Positions 1 to 6,387 of a stretch of DNA of 23,474 nt are shown here, in pieces. Every line of letters starts with the position of its first letter. Position 1 is the first letter of the stretch. Where the stretch lies: assembly GCA_045591645.1 (NCBI GenBank), contig JAZNTG010000027.1, forward strand, positions 1 through 23,474, in the 5' to 3' direction. The notes below the pieces were generated by a model. It made no database searches. It had not been told where the DNA came from and saw only the letters and a list, made by a program, of their open reading frames with translations. This DNA comes from SFWF01 sp045591645 (GTDB taxonomy: Bacteria > Bacillota > Clostridia > Oscillospirales > Acutalibacteraceae). The position numbers were made by a program, and so were the translations under genes.

Positions 1-4
1 CCAG

Positions 5-121
5 TTTTATTCGCCTTTGACGAGTTATATTGCTTCGCAGTTATATTTGGACTTCGTCCAAGTGATATTCGCTTCGCGAGTTTTGATGGCGAATAAAATA
101 TCACTGTGAGAACTGTCTCAC
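5..121. repeat. Multi-hairpin (cloverleaf-like) intergenic repeat
   Basis: An outer stem pairs 5-15 (TTTTATTCGCC) with 88-98 (GGCGAATAAAA) perfectly. Inside it lie three hairpins, each with a TTC loop: 31-39 (TGC/GCA), 47-61 (TTGGAC/GTCCAA) and 69-79 (TCGC/GCGA). They are separated by TTATAT or GTGATAT spacers. A competing pair joins 61-69 with 97-105 (AGTGATATT/AATATCACT), and a further hairpin GTGAGA-ACTG-TCTCAC occupies 106-121. Repeats made of short perfect stems separated by TGATAT-like spacers are common between genes in gut Clostridia, but their function is not known to me. The left border may lie outside the window. No coding capacity is visible. Confidence 0.6.
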
Positions 122-160
122 AATATAACTATTTAAACAATCATTTTTTGAGATAGTAAA

Positions 161-199
161 AAACGGATGCGTAGAATTTCTACACATCCGTTTAGTTTT
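161..199 (-). terminator. Probable intrinsic terminator downstream of the ankyrin gene
   Basis: AAACGGATG (161-169) pairs with CATCCGTTT (185-193). The stem continues through one C-A mismatch into GTAGA/TCTAC. On the minus strand the stem runs into TTTTTTACT, and on the plus strand it is followed by TAGTTTTG, so it could act in both directions. It lies about 165 bases beyond the stop of the minus-strand ankyrin gene. No other gene is seen between them. Confidence 0.5.
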
Positions 200-220
200 G
201 TCTTATATCTTGACAAGCAG

Positions 221-260
221 GACATTTGGGCACCAAATGTCACTCGTTAGGAGAACCTAA
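221..260. other. Two small perfect hairpins in the intergenic stretch
   Basis: GACATTTGG (221-229) pairs with CCAAATGTC (233-241) around a 3-base loop. TTAGG (247-251) pairs with CCTAA (256-260) around AGAA. No gene is visible in 1-356. Apart from these hairpins, the repeat at 5-121 and the stem at 161-193, I see nothing in that stretch. The two hairpins may be another degraded copy of a multi-hairpin repeat. Confidence 0.35.
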
Positions 261-356
261 AATCCTTTATCTTCAGTTTTATCTATTCGATAAATTGGAA
301 TTTGGCGAATACTATCGGTCTTTATCAAATCCCATTAGCGTTTAGTTTACATGTAA

Positions 357-1214
357 TTATGAGTCGATTGCATTGGTTATTAAATCGATAATGCGCTGAT
401 TCTCACTTTCCAGTGCATAATCCAATACGGATTTTCCATTAATATCGGTCGCTTTTACATCTACACTGTGCGTTAAAAGAAAGGCGACTGCATCTTCGCT
501 TTTTCCGACAATCGCCCACATTAATGGCGTTTTGTTCTGATGATTTCTATAATCCAGCAACTCGCCGTAATCCGCAGTCAGCGTGCTGATAAAATCGACA
601 TGATTAGAACGGCATACATAGTGCATGATCGTATTACCATCATCGTCGATAGGACTGGCACCACTGCTCAACAAAAACAAAATACATTCTTCTTGCTCTT
701 TTAATTCTTCGTTCGTATCACTTGAAGAATACGAATAGAGTAGTAGCTGATGGAACAATCCAGACATGTGACTGCCATAGGCATCTACATCTGCACCGAA
801 TTGGATCAACAGTTTAGCAATAGCCAGTCGGTCAGGCTTATTGGAAATAAAGGTTGCTTCCATCGGGCTCCAATTTCCGTCCAAATAGAGATTGGGGTCA
901 GCACCGTGTTCCAGAAGCGCTTTTGCCACCTGCATATCGCCTTCTCTGCAAGCGACTACTAGCGGTAAGTCTAAATCAGCTTCCACCATATTCAAGATGC
1001 GCCGAATCCACAATGGCGCAGAATATTCGTTGACATCTGCAACTTTTTCTATGTATTCAATGGCACTTTCCGTACTACCTGCATTGATCATACTGCAAAG
1101 TTTAGCACTCTGAATATGCGCGGAAAACTGAAAAAAGCCAATTGCCAGCACAATACCAAGTGACAGGATAACAACCAATATCAGTAAACAGATATAGATT
1201 TTTTTATTATGCAT
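357..1214 (-). CDS. Membrane-anchored ankyrin-repeat protein
   Basis: This is a 285-residue protein. A short basic N-terminus (MHNKKIY) leads into a hydrophobic helix at about residues 6-28, which is a signal anchor or uncleaved signal peptide. After a linker, about four to five ankyrin repeats follow from residue 80 to the end, with typical signatures such as ALLEHGADPN, KLLIQFGADVD, TPLMWAI and LLTHSVDV. Ankyrin repeats are protein-protein interaction modules, and the partner cannot be inferred. The ATG at 1212-1214 is chosen because GGGGGT lies 7 bases upstream. An in-frame TTG 13 codons earlier has no ribosome site. The gene has its own promoter and stands alone. It lies next to repeat DNA, and its codon use looks more AT-rich than that of rsmA, so it may be accessory. 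The family assignment is secure; the cellular role is unknown. Confidence 0.85.
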   Translation of the reverse strand: MHNKKIYICLLILVVILSLGIVLAIGFFQFSAHIQSAKLCSMINAGSTESAIEYIEKVADVNEYSAPLWIRRILNMVEADLDLPLVVACREGDMQVAKALLEHGADPNLYLDGNWSPMEATFISNKPDRLAIAKLLIQFGADVDAYGSHMSGLFHQLLLYSYSSSDTNEELKEQEECILFLLSSGASPIDDDGNTIMHYVCRSNHVDFISTLTADYGELLDYRNHQNKTPLMWAIVGKSEDAVAFLLTHSVDVKATDINGKSVLDYALESENQRIIDLITNAIDS

Positions 1215-1270
1215 GGTGCTACCCCCATTTGAAAAAGTGTAAATCAAATTCAAGTTTATCGGTTGGTTTT

Positions 1271-1298
1271 ATTATAACATAATTAAAATAACTATCAA
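1271..1298 (-). promoter_or_regulatory. Sigma-A type promoter of the ankyrin gene
   Basis: Read on the minus strand, TTGATA (1293-1298) and TATAAT (1271-1276) are 16 bases apart. This places the start site near 1264, about 50 bases before the ATG. Confidence 0.6.
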
Positions 1299-1335
1299 TA
1301 GAATATAAAATACCCGTGTTCTTCGAAGTTTTTGT

Positions 1336-2184
1336 TTAAAACAGACTGTTTGCAATTGCGGCAAGCTCTTGGAGTGTCAGCTGTTCGCTTCGGGCGGTGT
1401 CGGATAGTCCTGCGCTGCTGAGGGCTTCGCGGATACTGTCCTTCGGTATACCCAATGTTGCCGAAACAGTGTTTACAAGGGTCTTTCTGCGCTGGGCAAA
1501 GCACGCCTTTACAAAGGAGAAAAATTTCGCCTCATCATTTAGGGTTATCGGCGGTATTTTTCGTATGTTAAGACTTATCACCGCGCTGTCAACGTTCGGC
1601 GGCGGCATAAAGGACTCTCTTCCCACCTCGAAAAGTATTTCGGTCTCGGCATAATATGCGACGGCGACTGTCACAGCACCTGACTCGCGGCTGCCAACTT
1701 CGGCACAGAGCCGCTCGGCGGCTTCCTTTTGCACCATTACCGTAATATTATCTAAAGGTAATTTTGACTCAAGCAGATGCATAATTATTGGAGAGGTGAT
1801 GTAGTAGGGAAGATTTGCGCATACGGCGACGCGCTCGCAGTCGGCAAACTTTTCTTTTATTATCGCTTCAAGGTCAAGCTTCATTGCATCTCCGAAGATG
1901 ACCTCGATATTATCTCTGCCCGCAAGACTTTTTTGGAGCACAGGCTTTAGTTTAGTATCAAGCTCTATTGCTACAACGCGCTTTGCCACACGTGACAGCT
2001 CAAGAGTCAGCACTCCCGCACCTGGGCCTATCTCTAAAACTCCTGTGCTTTGATCACATGCCTGCTCTGCCATTCTGGGGCAGACCGAGGGGTCTATAAG
2101 AAAGTTCTGACCGAATGCCTTTTTAAGGTTAAAGCCCTCTGATTCAAGAAGCTTTTTAAGGGTATTATAATCAGCTAGATTCAT
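1336..2184 (-). CDS. rsmA: 16S rRNA (adenine1518/1519-N6)-dimethyltransferase RsmA/KsgA
   Basis: RsmA dimethylates two adjacent adenosines in the loop of helix 45 of 16S rRNA, using S-adenosylmethionine, during late 30S assembly. The 282 residues match the family length. Visible motifs are GQNFL at 25-29, the SAM-binding EIGPGAG at 51-57, the acidic end of strand 2 (AIELD), the catalytic NLPYYIT at 124-130, and C-terminal AQRRKTL and RSEQL. The ATG overlaps the stop of the upstream minus-strand gene as TAATG, so the two are almost certainly one transcript and translationally coupled. No convincing terminator follows before the ankyrin promoter. Confidence 0.96.
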   Translation of the reverse strand: MNLADYNTLKKLLESEGFNLKKAFGQNFLIDPSVCPRMAEQACDQSTGVLEIGPGAGVLTLELSRVAKRVVAIELDTKLKPVLQKSLAGRDNIEVIFGDAMKLDLEAIIKEKFADCERVAVCANLPYYITSPIIMHLLESKLPLDNITVMVQKEAAERLCAEVGSRESGAVTVAVAYYAETEILFEVGRESFMPPPNVDSAVISLNIRKIPPITLNDEAKFFSFVKACFAQRRKTLVNTVSATLGIPKDSIREALSSAGLSDTARSEQLTLQELAAIANSLF

Positions 2185-2546
2185 TATTTTTCTCCGAGCT
2201 TTAGCAGTAATTTTTTAAGGGTTGTATCGGCAGATACGGCGCCGATGCCCAGTGATACCATCATATCCGAAAATGAAGCAAGACGGGAAAGAGCCGACTT
2301 TGAGGGGGCTTCGTTTCCGCAGATCGCCGCGGCGAGAAATTTCGTACTGCCGTCGGCAAGAGCCGCATAAACCGCCATATCGACCGCGTCAAGCAGATAA
2401 CCGTCGGGAAAGCAGACTCTGTGACCCCGATATATCTTTCCGTTTTTGGAAAGCAGTGTCACACCGCACTTTTTTTCACCTGTGGGATAGCTTTTATTCA
2501 TTTCAGAGGATGCTAAGGATTTTAGTTCATCAAAATTAGTCAGCAT
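2184..2546 (-). CDS. Cytidine-deaminase-like protein lacking catalytic residues
   Basis: This 120-residue protein aligns by eye with bacterial cytidine deaminase across its length: KNGKIYRG matches the family's KDGKVYRG, and VYAALADG matches LFKAVSEG. The catalytic features are gone. The zinc-binding cysteine and glutamate of the CAE motif correspond to D53 and V55, and the PCxxC pair corresponds to S84 and S87. It is therefore inferred to be a non-catalytic fold relative, perhaps ligand-binding or structural. The ATG at 2544-2546 follows GAGAGGG on the minus strand. It is the first gene of a two-gene operon with rsmA (TAATG overlap). Fold similarity is my reading, not a search result; the coding call is firm. 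Confidence 0.75.
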   Translation of the reverse strand: MLTNFDELKSLASSEMNKSYPTGEKKCGVTLLSKNGKIYRGHRVCFPDGYLLDAVDMAVYAALADGSTKFLAAAICGNEAPSKSALSRLASFSDMMVSLGIGAVSADTTLKKLLLKLGEK

Positions 2547-2569
2547 AAATGTCCCTCTCTTTCATATAC

Positions 2570-2599
2570 ATTATACACTATTGTAACACATTTTTTCAA
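2570..2599 (-). promoter_or_regulatory. Promoter of the deaminase-like/rsmA operon
   Basis: On the minus strand, TTGAAA (2594-2599) and TATAAT (2570-2575) are 18 bases apart. They lie about 25 bases before the ATG at 2546. Confidence 0.6.
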
Positions 2600-2608
2600 T
2601 AGAATATA

Positions 2609-2640
2609 AAAATGTGCGTCACTCGCATACATTTTTGTAT
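2609..2640 (+). other. Stem-loop between divergent promoters
   Basis: AAAATGTGCG (2609-2618) pairs with CGC and ACATTTT (2624-2635) around TCACT, with a two-base bulge, and is followed by TGTATATTTT. It sits between the divergent promoters of the deaminase-like gene and gdhA. It may be a relic terminator or protein site; its role is unclear. Confidence 0.3.
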
Positions 2641-2701
2641 ATTTTACAAAAATTGTTCTTCTGCGGTGGAATATTTTATAAAAATTTATATTTCTACGCT
2701 A

Positions 2702-2730
2702 TTGACAAACGGTAAAAATAGGTATAAAAT
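2702..2730 (+). promoter_or_regulatory. gdhA promoter
   Basis: TTGACA (2702-2707) is followed after 17 bases by TAAAAT (2725-2730). The overlapping TATAAA at 2723 is an alternative -10. The predicted start is near 2737, giving a 5' leader of about 43 bases. Confidence 0.7.
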
Positions 2731-2779
2731 TGTTTTATTAATTTTTATTGATTATAGAATACTTAAGGGGGAGTACATA

Positions 2780-4129
2780 ATGTTAAAGAATGAGTATTTA
2801 AAGAAGGTTTACGCTGATACTGAGAAGCGTAATCCTAACGAGCCTGAATTCTTACAGGCTGTAATGGAGGTTCTCACCTCTCTCGAGCCCGTAGTTGAGC
2901 AGGATCCCAAGTTCGAAAAAGCAGGCGTTATCGAGCGTATGGTAGAGCCCGAGCGTCAGATTTTCTTCCGTGTACCCTGGGTTGACGATAACGGTCAGGT
3001 TCAGGTAAACCGCGGCTTCAGAGTTCAGTTCAACTCTGCTATCGGACCCTACAAGGGAGGTATCCGTTTCGCTCCTAATGTTAACGCATCTATTATGAAG
3101 TTCCTTGGCTTTGAGCAGACCTTCAAGAACAGCCTTACAGGTCTTCCTATGGGCGGCGGTAAGGGCGGCGCAGATTTTGATCCTAACGGCCGCAGCGACA
3201 ACGAGATTATGCGTTTCTGCCAGAGCTTTATGACCGAGCTTCAGAGACACATCGGCGCTGACACCGACGTTCCTGCAGGCGACCTCGGTGTAGGTGCCCG
3301 CGAGATCGGCTATATGTTCGGTCAGTATAAAAGACTCCGCAACGAGTTTACAGGCGTTCTCACCGGTAAGGGACGCTCCTACGGCGGCTCTCTCATCCGT
3401 CCTGAGGCTACAGGCTTCGGTGCAGTTTACTACACCGTTGAAATGTTAAAGACCTTCGGCGAGTCTGTTAAGGGCAAGACCTTCGTAGTATCCGGCTTCG
3501 GTAACGTTGCTTGGGGTACTGTTAAGAAGATTACCGAGCTTGGCGGTAAGGTTGTAACCATTTCGGGTCCTGACGGATATATCTATGATGAGAACGGTGT
3601 TAACACCGAAGAGAAGATTAACTTCATGCTCGAAATGAGAGCTTCGGGTCGCAATAAGGTAAAGGATTACGCTGATAAGTTCGGTGTAGAGTTTTTCGAG
3701 GGTCAGAAGCCCTGGGGCGTAAAAGCAGACGTTCTTATGCCCTGTGCTACTCAGAACGAGGTTGGAATGGCTGAGGCTGAGCAGATTGTCGCTAACGGCG
3801 TTAAGTACTATGTTGAGGTTTCCAATATGCCCACCCGTAACGAGGCTATGGCATACCTTAAGGAAAACGGCGTAGTTATCGCTCCCGCTAAGGCAGTAAA
3901 TGCAGGCGGCGTTGCAGTTTCTGGTCTTGAGATGAGCCAGAACTCCATGCGCTACAGCTGGACCGCAGATGAGGTTGATGCAAAGCTCCATCAGATTATG
4001 GAAGGCATCTACAAGGCATCCTGGGATGCAGCTAAGAAGTACGGTATGGAAGGCGACCTCGTAGCAGGTGCAAATATTGCAGGCTTCGAAAAGGTTGCAG
4101 AGGCAATGATCGCACAAGGCGTTTGCTAA
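2780..4129 (+). CDS. gdhA: NADP-type glutamate dehydrogenase (hexameric)
   Basis: This cytoplasmic enzyme interconverts 2-oxoglutarate plus ammonium and L-glutamate, the main ammonium entry point in many gut Clostridia. The 449-residue length fits the small hexameric class. Substrate-site motifs are YKGGIRF (91-97) and PMGGGKGG (123-130) with catalytic Lys128, followed by PAGDLGVG with Asp168. The Rossmann segment GFGNVAWG is at 239-246. The ATG at 2780 is preceded by AAGGGGGAG at 7 bases; reading further upstream would give an AT-rich, non-family extension. Codons are strongly biased (CGT, GGC, GTT), consistent with high expression. It is monocistronic, with its own promoter and a strong terminator. 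NADP preference is inferred from family resemblance. Confidence 0.96.
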   Translation: MLKNEYLKKVYADTEKRNPNEPEFLQAVMEVLTSLEPVVEQDPKFEKAGVIERMVEPERQIFFRVPWVDDNGQVQVNRGFRVQFNSAIGPYKGGIRFAPNVNASIMKFLGFEQTFKNSLTGLPMGGGKGGADFDPNGRSDNEIMRFCQSFMTELQRHIGADTDVPAGDLGVGAREIGYMFGQYKRLRNEFTGVLTGKGRSYGGSLIRPEATGFGAVYYTVEMLKTFGESVKGKTFVVSGFGNVAWGTVKKITELGGKVVTISGPDGYIYDENGVNTEEKINFMLEMRASGRNKVKDYADKFGVEFFEGQKPWGVKADVLMPCATQNEVGMAEAEQIVANGVKYYVEVSNMPTRNEAMAYLKENGVVIAPAKAVNAGGVAVSGLEMSQNSMRYSWTADEVDAKLHQIMEGIYKASWDAAKKYGMEGDLVAGANIAGFEKVAEAMIAQGVC

Positions 4130-4160
4130 GCCTGTACAGACTTTAAAATCAGAGTGGAAT

Positions 4161-4195
4161 AAAGGGCATCCGTTAATGACGGATGCCCTTTTTAT
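4161..4195 (+). terminator. gdhA intrinsic terminator
   Basis: GGGCATCCGT (4164-4173) pairs perfectly with ACGGATGCCC (4179-4188) around TAATG, followed by TTTTTAT. It lies 32 bases after the gdhA stop. Confidence 0.92.
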
Positions 4196-4210
4196 ATCTC
4201 TTTTGATCAC

Positions 4211-4244
4211 TGAAAAAGCCCTCACAGTCTGACTGTGAGGGCTT
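4211..4244 (-). terminator. Terminator of the G5/3D-domain gene
   Basis: AAGCCCTCACAGT (4216-4228) pairs with ACTGTGAGGGCTT (4232-4244). On the minus strand it is followed by five T residues. It begins just after the stop of the convergent minus-strand gene, back-to-back with the gdhA terminator. Confidence 0.9.
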
Positions 4245-4247
4245 AAA

Positions 4248-5321
4248 CTAATCAAGGAAATAAACAGTAATGTCTCTTCTTCCAAAGTATATGCACTGGC
4301 TTTCGGTATCCATAAACAGGTCCATATCGGTTCTGTTGCCGTGGATAAATCCGCCTGTGTCTGCAGCTATCGCATAGCCGTAATTGTATCTTCCGTCGGA
4401 GGACACGATATACATTCTTGTGCCATAGGGAATCTCCTTGGGATCTACTGCTACATATCCAGGTTCAGGCCAAACGCCTGTTGAGCATCTGTTGCCGGTA
4501 TGGGTATAAGCGGTAGCCTTGAGGGTCTTTACAGACTTGTAATTCAGCGGAATTCCGTTAGAGTCCAGCTGAAGGTCGGACGGAACATCAAGGGTAGAGA
4601 TGGTAGAGCCTGATGAAGCGTACTTCGGAGCCTTGGTGCCGATAACGGTCTTGGTATCTACAGCTTCGGCGACGATCTCTTCATTTATAACGGTCTTGCC
4701 TGCGGCTACTCCGTTTACATACATTACCGAGCAGGTAACTATCTTAGAGCCTGTGTGGCCGTTTTCTACCTTTTGTGTGGTCGCATAATATTTATCCGAA
4801 TACTCTACGGTACTGCCGTAGGGTATCTCCTCGGAATAGGTCTCGGTCTTGTACTCTACATCTACGATATCAACGTAGGTCTCACCCGAGATGGTGGTAT
4901 CAAGTGTATGGCTGAGAATATCATATTCGTCAAGCTTTACACCGAGTGAGGAGAGGATGTCTCCGAGACGTCCCTCGGTAATGCTGTAGGTCTTGGTATT
5001 GTTGCCTACGGTCAGAGTGAGGGGGAAATAATAAGAAATAGTGACATCGGTGCTGTAAAGTCCGCGGGTCACGCCTGTGATCTTATAATCGGCACTGCCT
5101 GCAATTTTTTTGGTCATATTCTGTGCATTGCCGAAAACGGTGGTCATAACATATGTGTTATTGCCGTCTGATACACGCACGGTGTGTGTAGCGTAGATCA
5201 AGGCGGTCATCGCAGTGGCAAGGACAAGAACAAGCGCGATCATCTTTACCATTCTTAAAGCAACAAAGCGGGGTGCTCTTTTAATGGCTTTGTTCGCAGA
5301 TGATTTTATTTTTTGTAACAT
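4248..5321 (-). CDS. Membrane-anchored G5 and 3D domain cell-wall protein (YabE/RpfB-like)
   Basis: This is a 357-residue protein. A basic N-terminus is followed by one membrane helix at about 26-43. Ubiquitin-like DUF348 segments follow (about 48-66 and 98-145), then a G5 domain (about 152-230) and a C-terminal 3D domain (about 264-357). The 3D domain contains ATAYT, AVDP, the AADTGG core, a DMDLF segment and a final FGRRDITVYFLD. In this family the 3D domain has an MltA-like double-psi barrel fold with conserved aspartates (here D293, D321 and D334 or D332) and is linked to peptidoglycan cleavage. The inferred role is a surface muralytic or wall-remodelling enzyme. The ATG has AAAGGAG 8 bases upstream, and a strong promoter precedes it. 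Substrate bond and timing cannot be told from sequence. Confidence 0.9.
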   Translation of the reverse strand: MLQKIKSSANKAIKRAPRFVALRMVKMIALVLVLATAMTALIYATHTVRVSDGNNTYVMTTVFGNAQNMTKKIAGSADYKITGVTRGLYSTDVTISYYFPLTLTVGNNTKTYSITEGRLGDILSSLGVKLDEYDILSHTLDTTISGETYVDIVDVEYKTETYSEEIPYGSTVEYSDKYYATTQKVENGHTGSKIVTCSVMYVNGVAAGKTVINEEIVAEAVDTKTVIGTKAPKYASSGSTISTLDVPSDLQLDSNGIPLNYKSVKTLKATAYTHTGNRCSTGVWPEPGYVAVDPKEIPYGTRMYIVSSDGRYNYGYAIAADTGGFIHGNRTDMDLFMDTESQCIYFGRRDITVYFLD

Positions 5322-5393
5322 TCAAAAACTCCTTTTTATCTGGGCTGTCGCTTGGGCAGACCTTTAGTAAGTAAGATTTTTCAGTCCTCGGGT

Positions 5394-5422
5394 ATTATAA
5401 CCACATAGTTTAACAATGTCAA
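5394..5422 (-). promoter_or_regulatory. Promoter of the G5/3D gene
   Basis: On the minus strand this is a full-consensus promoter: TTGACA (5417-5422), 17 bases, TATAAT (5394-5399). The leader to the ATG is about 65 bases. Confidence 0.85.
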
Positions 5423-5442
5423 ACTAAACCAAAACCTTTAAA

Positions 5443-5498
5443 TTGTGCAAAATGCACAACAAATTACAAATAAATTACAAAAGTTACAAGTTTGTAAC
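5443..5498. promoter_or_regulatory. Cluster of dyads and TTACAA repeats between divergent promoters
   Basis: TTGTGCA (5443-5449) pairs with TGCACAA (5453-5459). AAATTACAAA occurs at 5461-5470 and again at 5472-5481, one helical turn apart. GTTACAA (5483-5489) pairs with TTGTAAC (5492-5498). TTACAA thus occurs three times in 26 bases plus once inverted. The cluster lies just upstream of the -35 box of the G5/3D gene and about 130 bases upstream of the pyrR promoter. A transcription factor site is plausible but unproven. Confidence 0.4.
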
Positions 5499-5626
5499 CT
5501 TGTTTTTGCCTTTTTATGGAAGATTTTTTTGTGCATTCATACAAAAATCGGTTTTGAAACCTCACGCATATGCCGAAAAAGGCTCGAAAATGCGTATATA
5601 TTGGGGACTGTAGGGACAATTTCGGC

Positions 5627-5655
5627 TTTACAAACACAATATAGTATGATATTAT
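5627..5655 (+). promoter_or_regulatory. pyrR promoter
   Basis: TTTACA (5627-5632) and TATTAT (5650-5655) are 17 bases apart. The predicted start near 5662 falls exactly at the beginning of the PyrR-binding hairpin. A small stem ACGCAT/ATGCGT (5564-5569 with 5590-5595) enclosing GCC/GGC lies upstream with no assigned role. Confidence 0.55.
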
Positions 5656-5664
5656 TATTTTGAT

Positions 5665-5780
5665 AAATCTTTAATTAGGCACAGAGATGCCGCAAGATTT
5701 CTCCATATACATATATATTCCCATTATATGCCTTTATATGTTATTTTTTGGAGGTCCTGCGGTATGGCAGGACCTTTTTA
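5665..5780 (+). promoter_or_regulatory. PyrR-dependent transcription attenuator of pyrR
   Basis: All three mutually exclusive structures can be drawn. The anti-antiterminator has a lower stem AAATCTT/AAGATTT (5665-5671 with 5694-5700), an internal bulge, an upper stem GGCA/TGCC (5678-5681 with 5688-5691) and the hexaloop CAGAGA, which matches the CNGNGA loop recognised by PyrR. The terminator pairs GGTCCTGC (5753-5760) with GCAGGACC (5767-5774), followed by TTTTTA. The antiterminator pairs CCGCAAGATTTCT (5690-5702) with GGAGGTCCTGCGG (5750-5762), with one mismatch and a few G-U pairs, so it excludes both others. Uridine nucleotides bound to PyrR should therefore favour termination before pyrR. 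Confidence 0.88.
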
Positions 5781-5814
5781 TGCTACACATATAATATATA
5801 TGGGGGGTTATCGC

Positions 5815-6351
5815 TTGAACAGACTAAAGGCTGAGATAATGGACAGCGCTGCTTCAGCCAGAGCACTTAAAAGGATCGCTCACGAAATACTTGAACGCAA
5901 CGGCGGCAGTGAGGACATCTGCTTTGCGGGCATCAAGAGAGGAGGAGTTCCGATAGCAGAGCTGCTGGCTGAGAATATTTATCAGATAGAGGGCGTGAGA
6001 GTTCCCGTGGGTATAATCGATACCGTTTCTCACCGCGATGACCGAAGCGATATTCCGATACCTGAGATAAACACCTCCGACATACCGTTTGATGTCACAA
6101 ATAAGCGGGTGATTATGGTGGACGACGTGCTTTATACGGGAAGAACTGCAAGGGCGGCTATGGAGGCACTTATATCCTTCGGCAGACCTGCGGAGATACA
6201 GCTTGCGGTTTTAGTAGACCGCGGACACAGAGAGCTTCCGATCCGAGGAGACTATGTCGGCAAGAATATTCCGACCGCGAGAAGTGAAAAAATAGTGGTA
6301 AAGGCATCGGCGAAGGATAATAATGTGACGGTAGAGCTTTACGAGATATAG
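5815..6351 (+). CDS. pyrR: PyrR: pyr operon attenuation protein / uracil phosphoribosyltransferase
   Basis: PyrR binds the anti-antiterminator of pyr mRNA leaders when UMP is abundant and often also makes UMP from uracil and PRPP. The 178 residues match the family. The PRPP loop VIMVDDVLYTGRT is at 99-111, the basic RNA-facing segment RGHRELPIRGDYVGKNIPT at 136-154, and the conserved AEIMD...RALKRIAHEI at the N-terminus. The start is the TTG at 5815-5817, 7 bases after GGGGGG; an upstream in-frame extension would cross the attenuator terminator and has no family counterpart. No pyr biosynthetic gene follows; mnmA is next after 36 bases. Autoregulation is strongly suggested by the leader. Controlled biosynthetic genes are presumably elsewhere. 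Confidence 0.95.
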   Translation: MNRLKAEIMDSAASARALKRIAHEILERNGGSEDICFAGIKRGGVPIAELLAENIYQIEGVRVPVGIIDTVSHRDDRSDIPIPEINTSDIPFDVTNKRVIMVDDVLYTGRTARAAMEALISFGRPAEIQLAVLVDRGHRELPIRGDYVGKNIPTARSEKIVVKASAKDNNVTVELYEI

Positions 6352-6387
6352 GCTATATTATATATGTGTGAGAAAGCAGGTGATACG

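Noticed and set aside
1..356. tRNA or other structured RNA gene in the first gene-free stretch
   Set aside because: The cloverleaf at 5-98 lacks tRNA features (no T-loop or anticodon-loop sequences, and 3-base TTC loops), so only a repeat is called.
3446..4285. Long minus-strand open frame opposite gdhA
   Set aside because: It is a shadow of the strongly codon-biased gdhA. It has a Cys/Leu-rich non-protein-like composition, crosses both terminators and has no ribosome site.
5445..5663. 72-codon open frame upstream of pyrR
   Set aside because: It lies across the repeat cluster and promoter, has no ribosome site and shows biased low-complexity composition.
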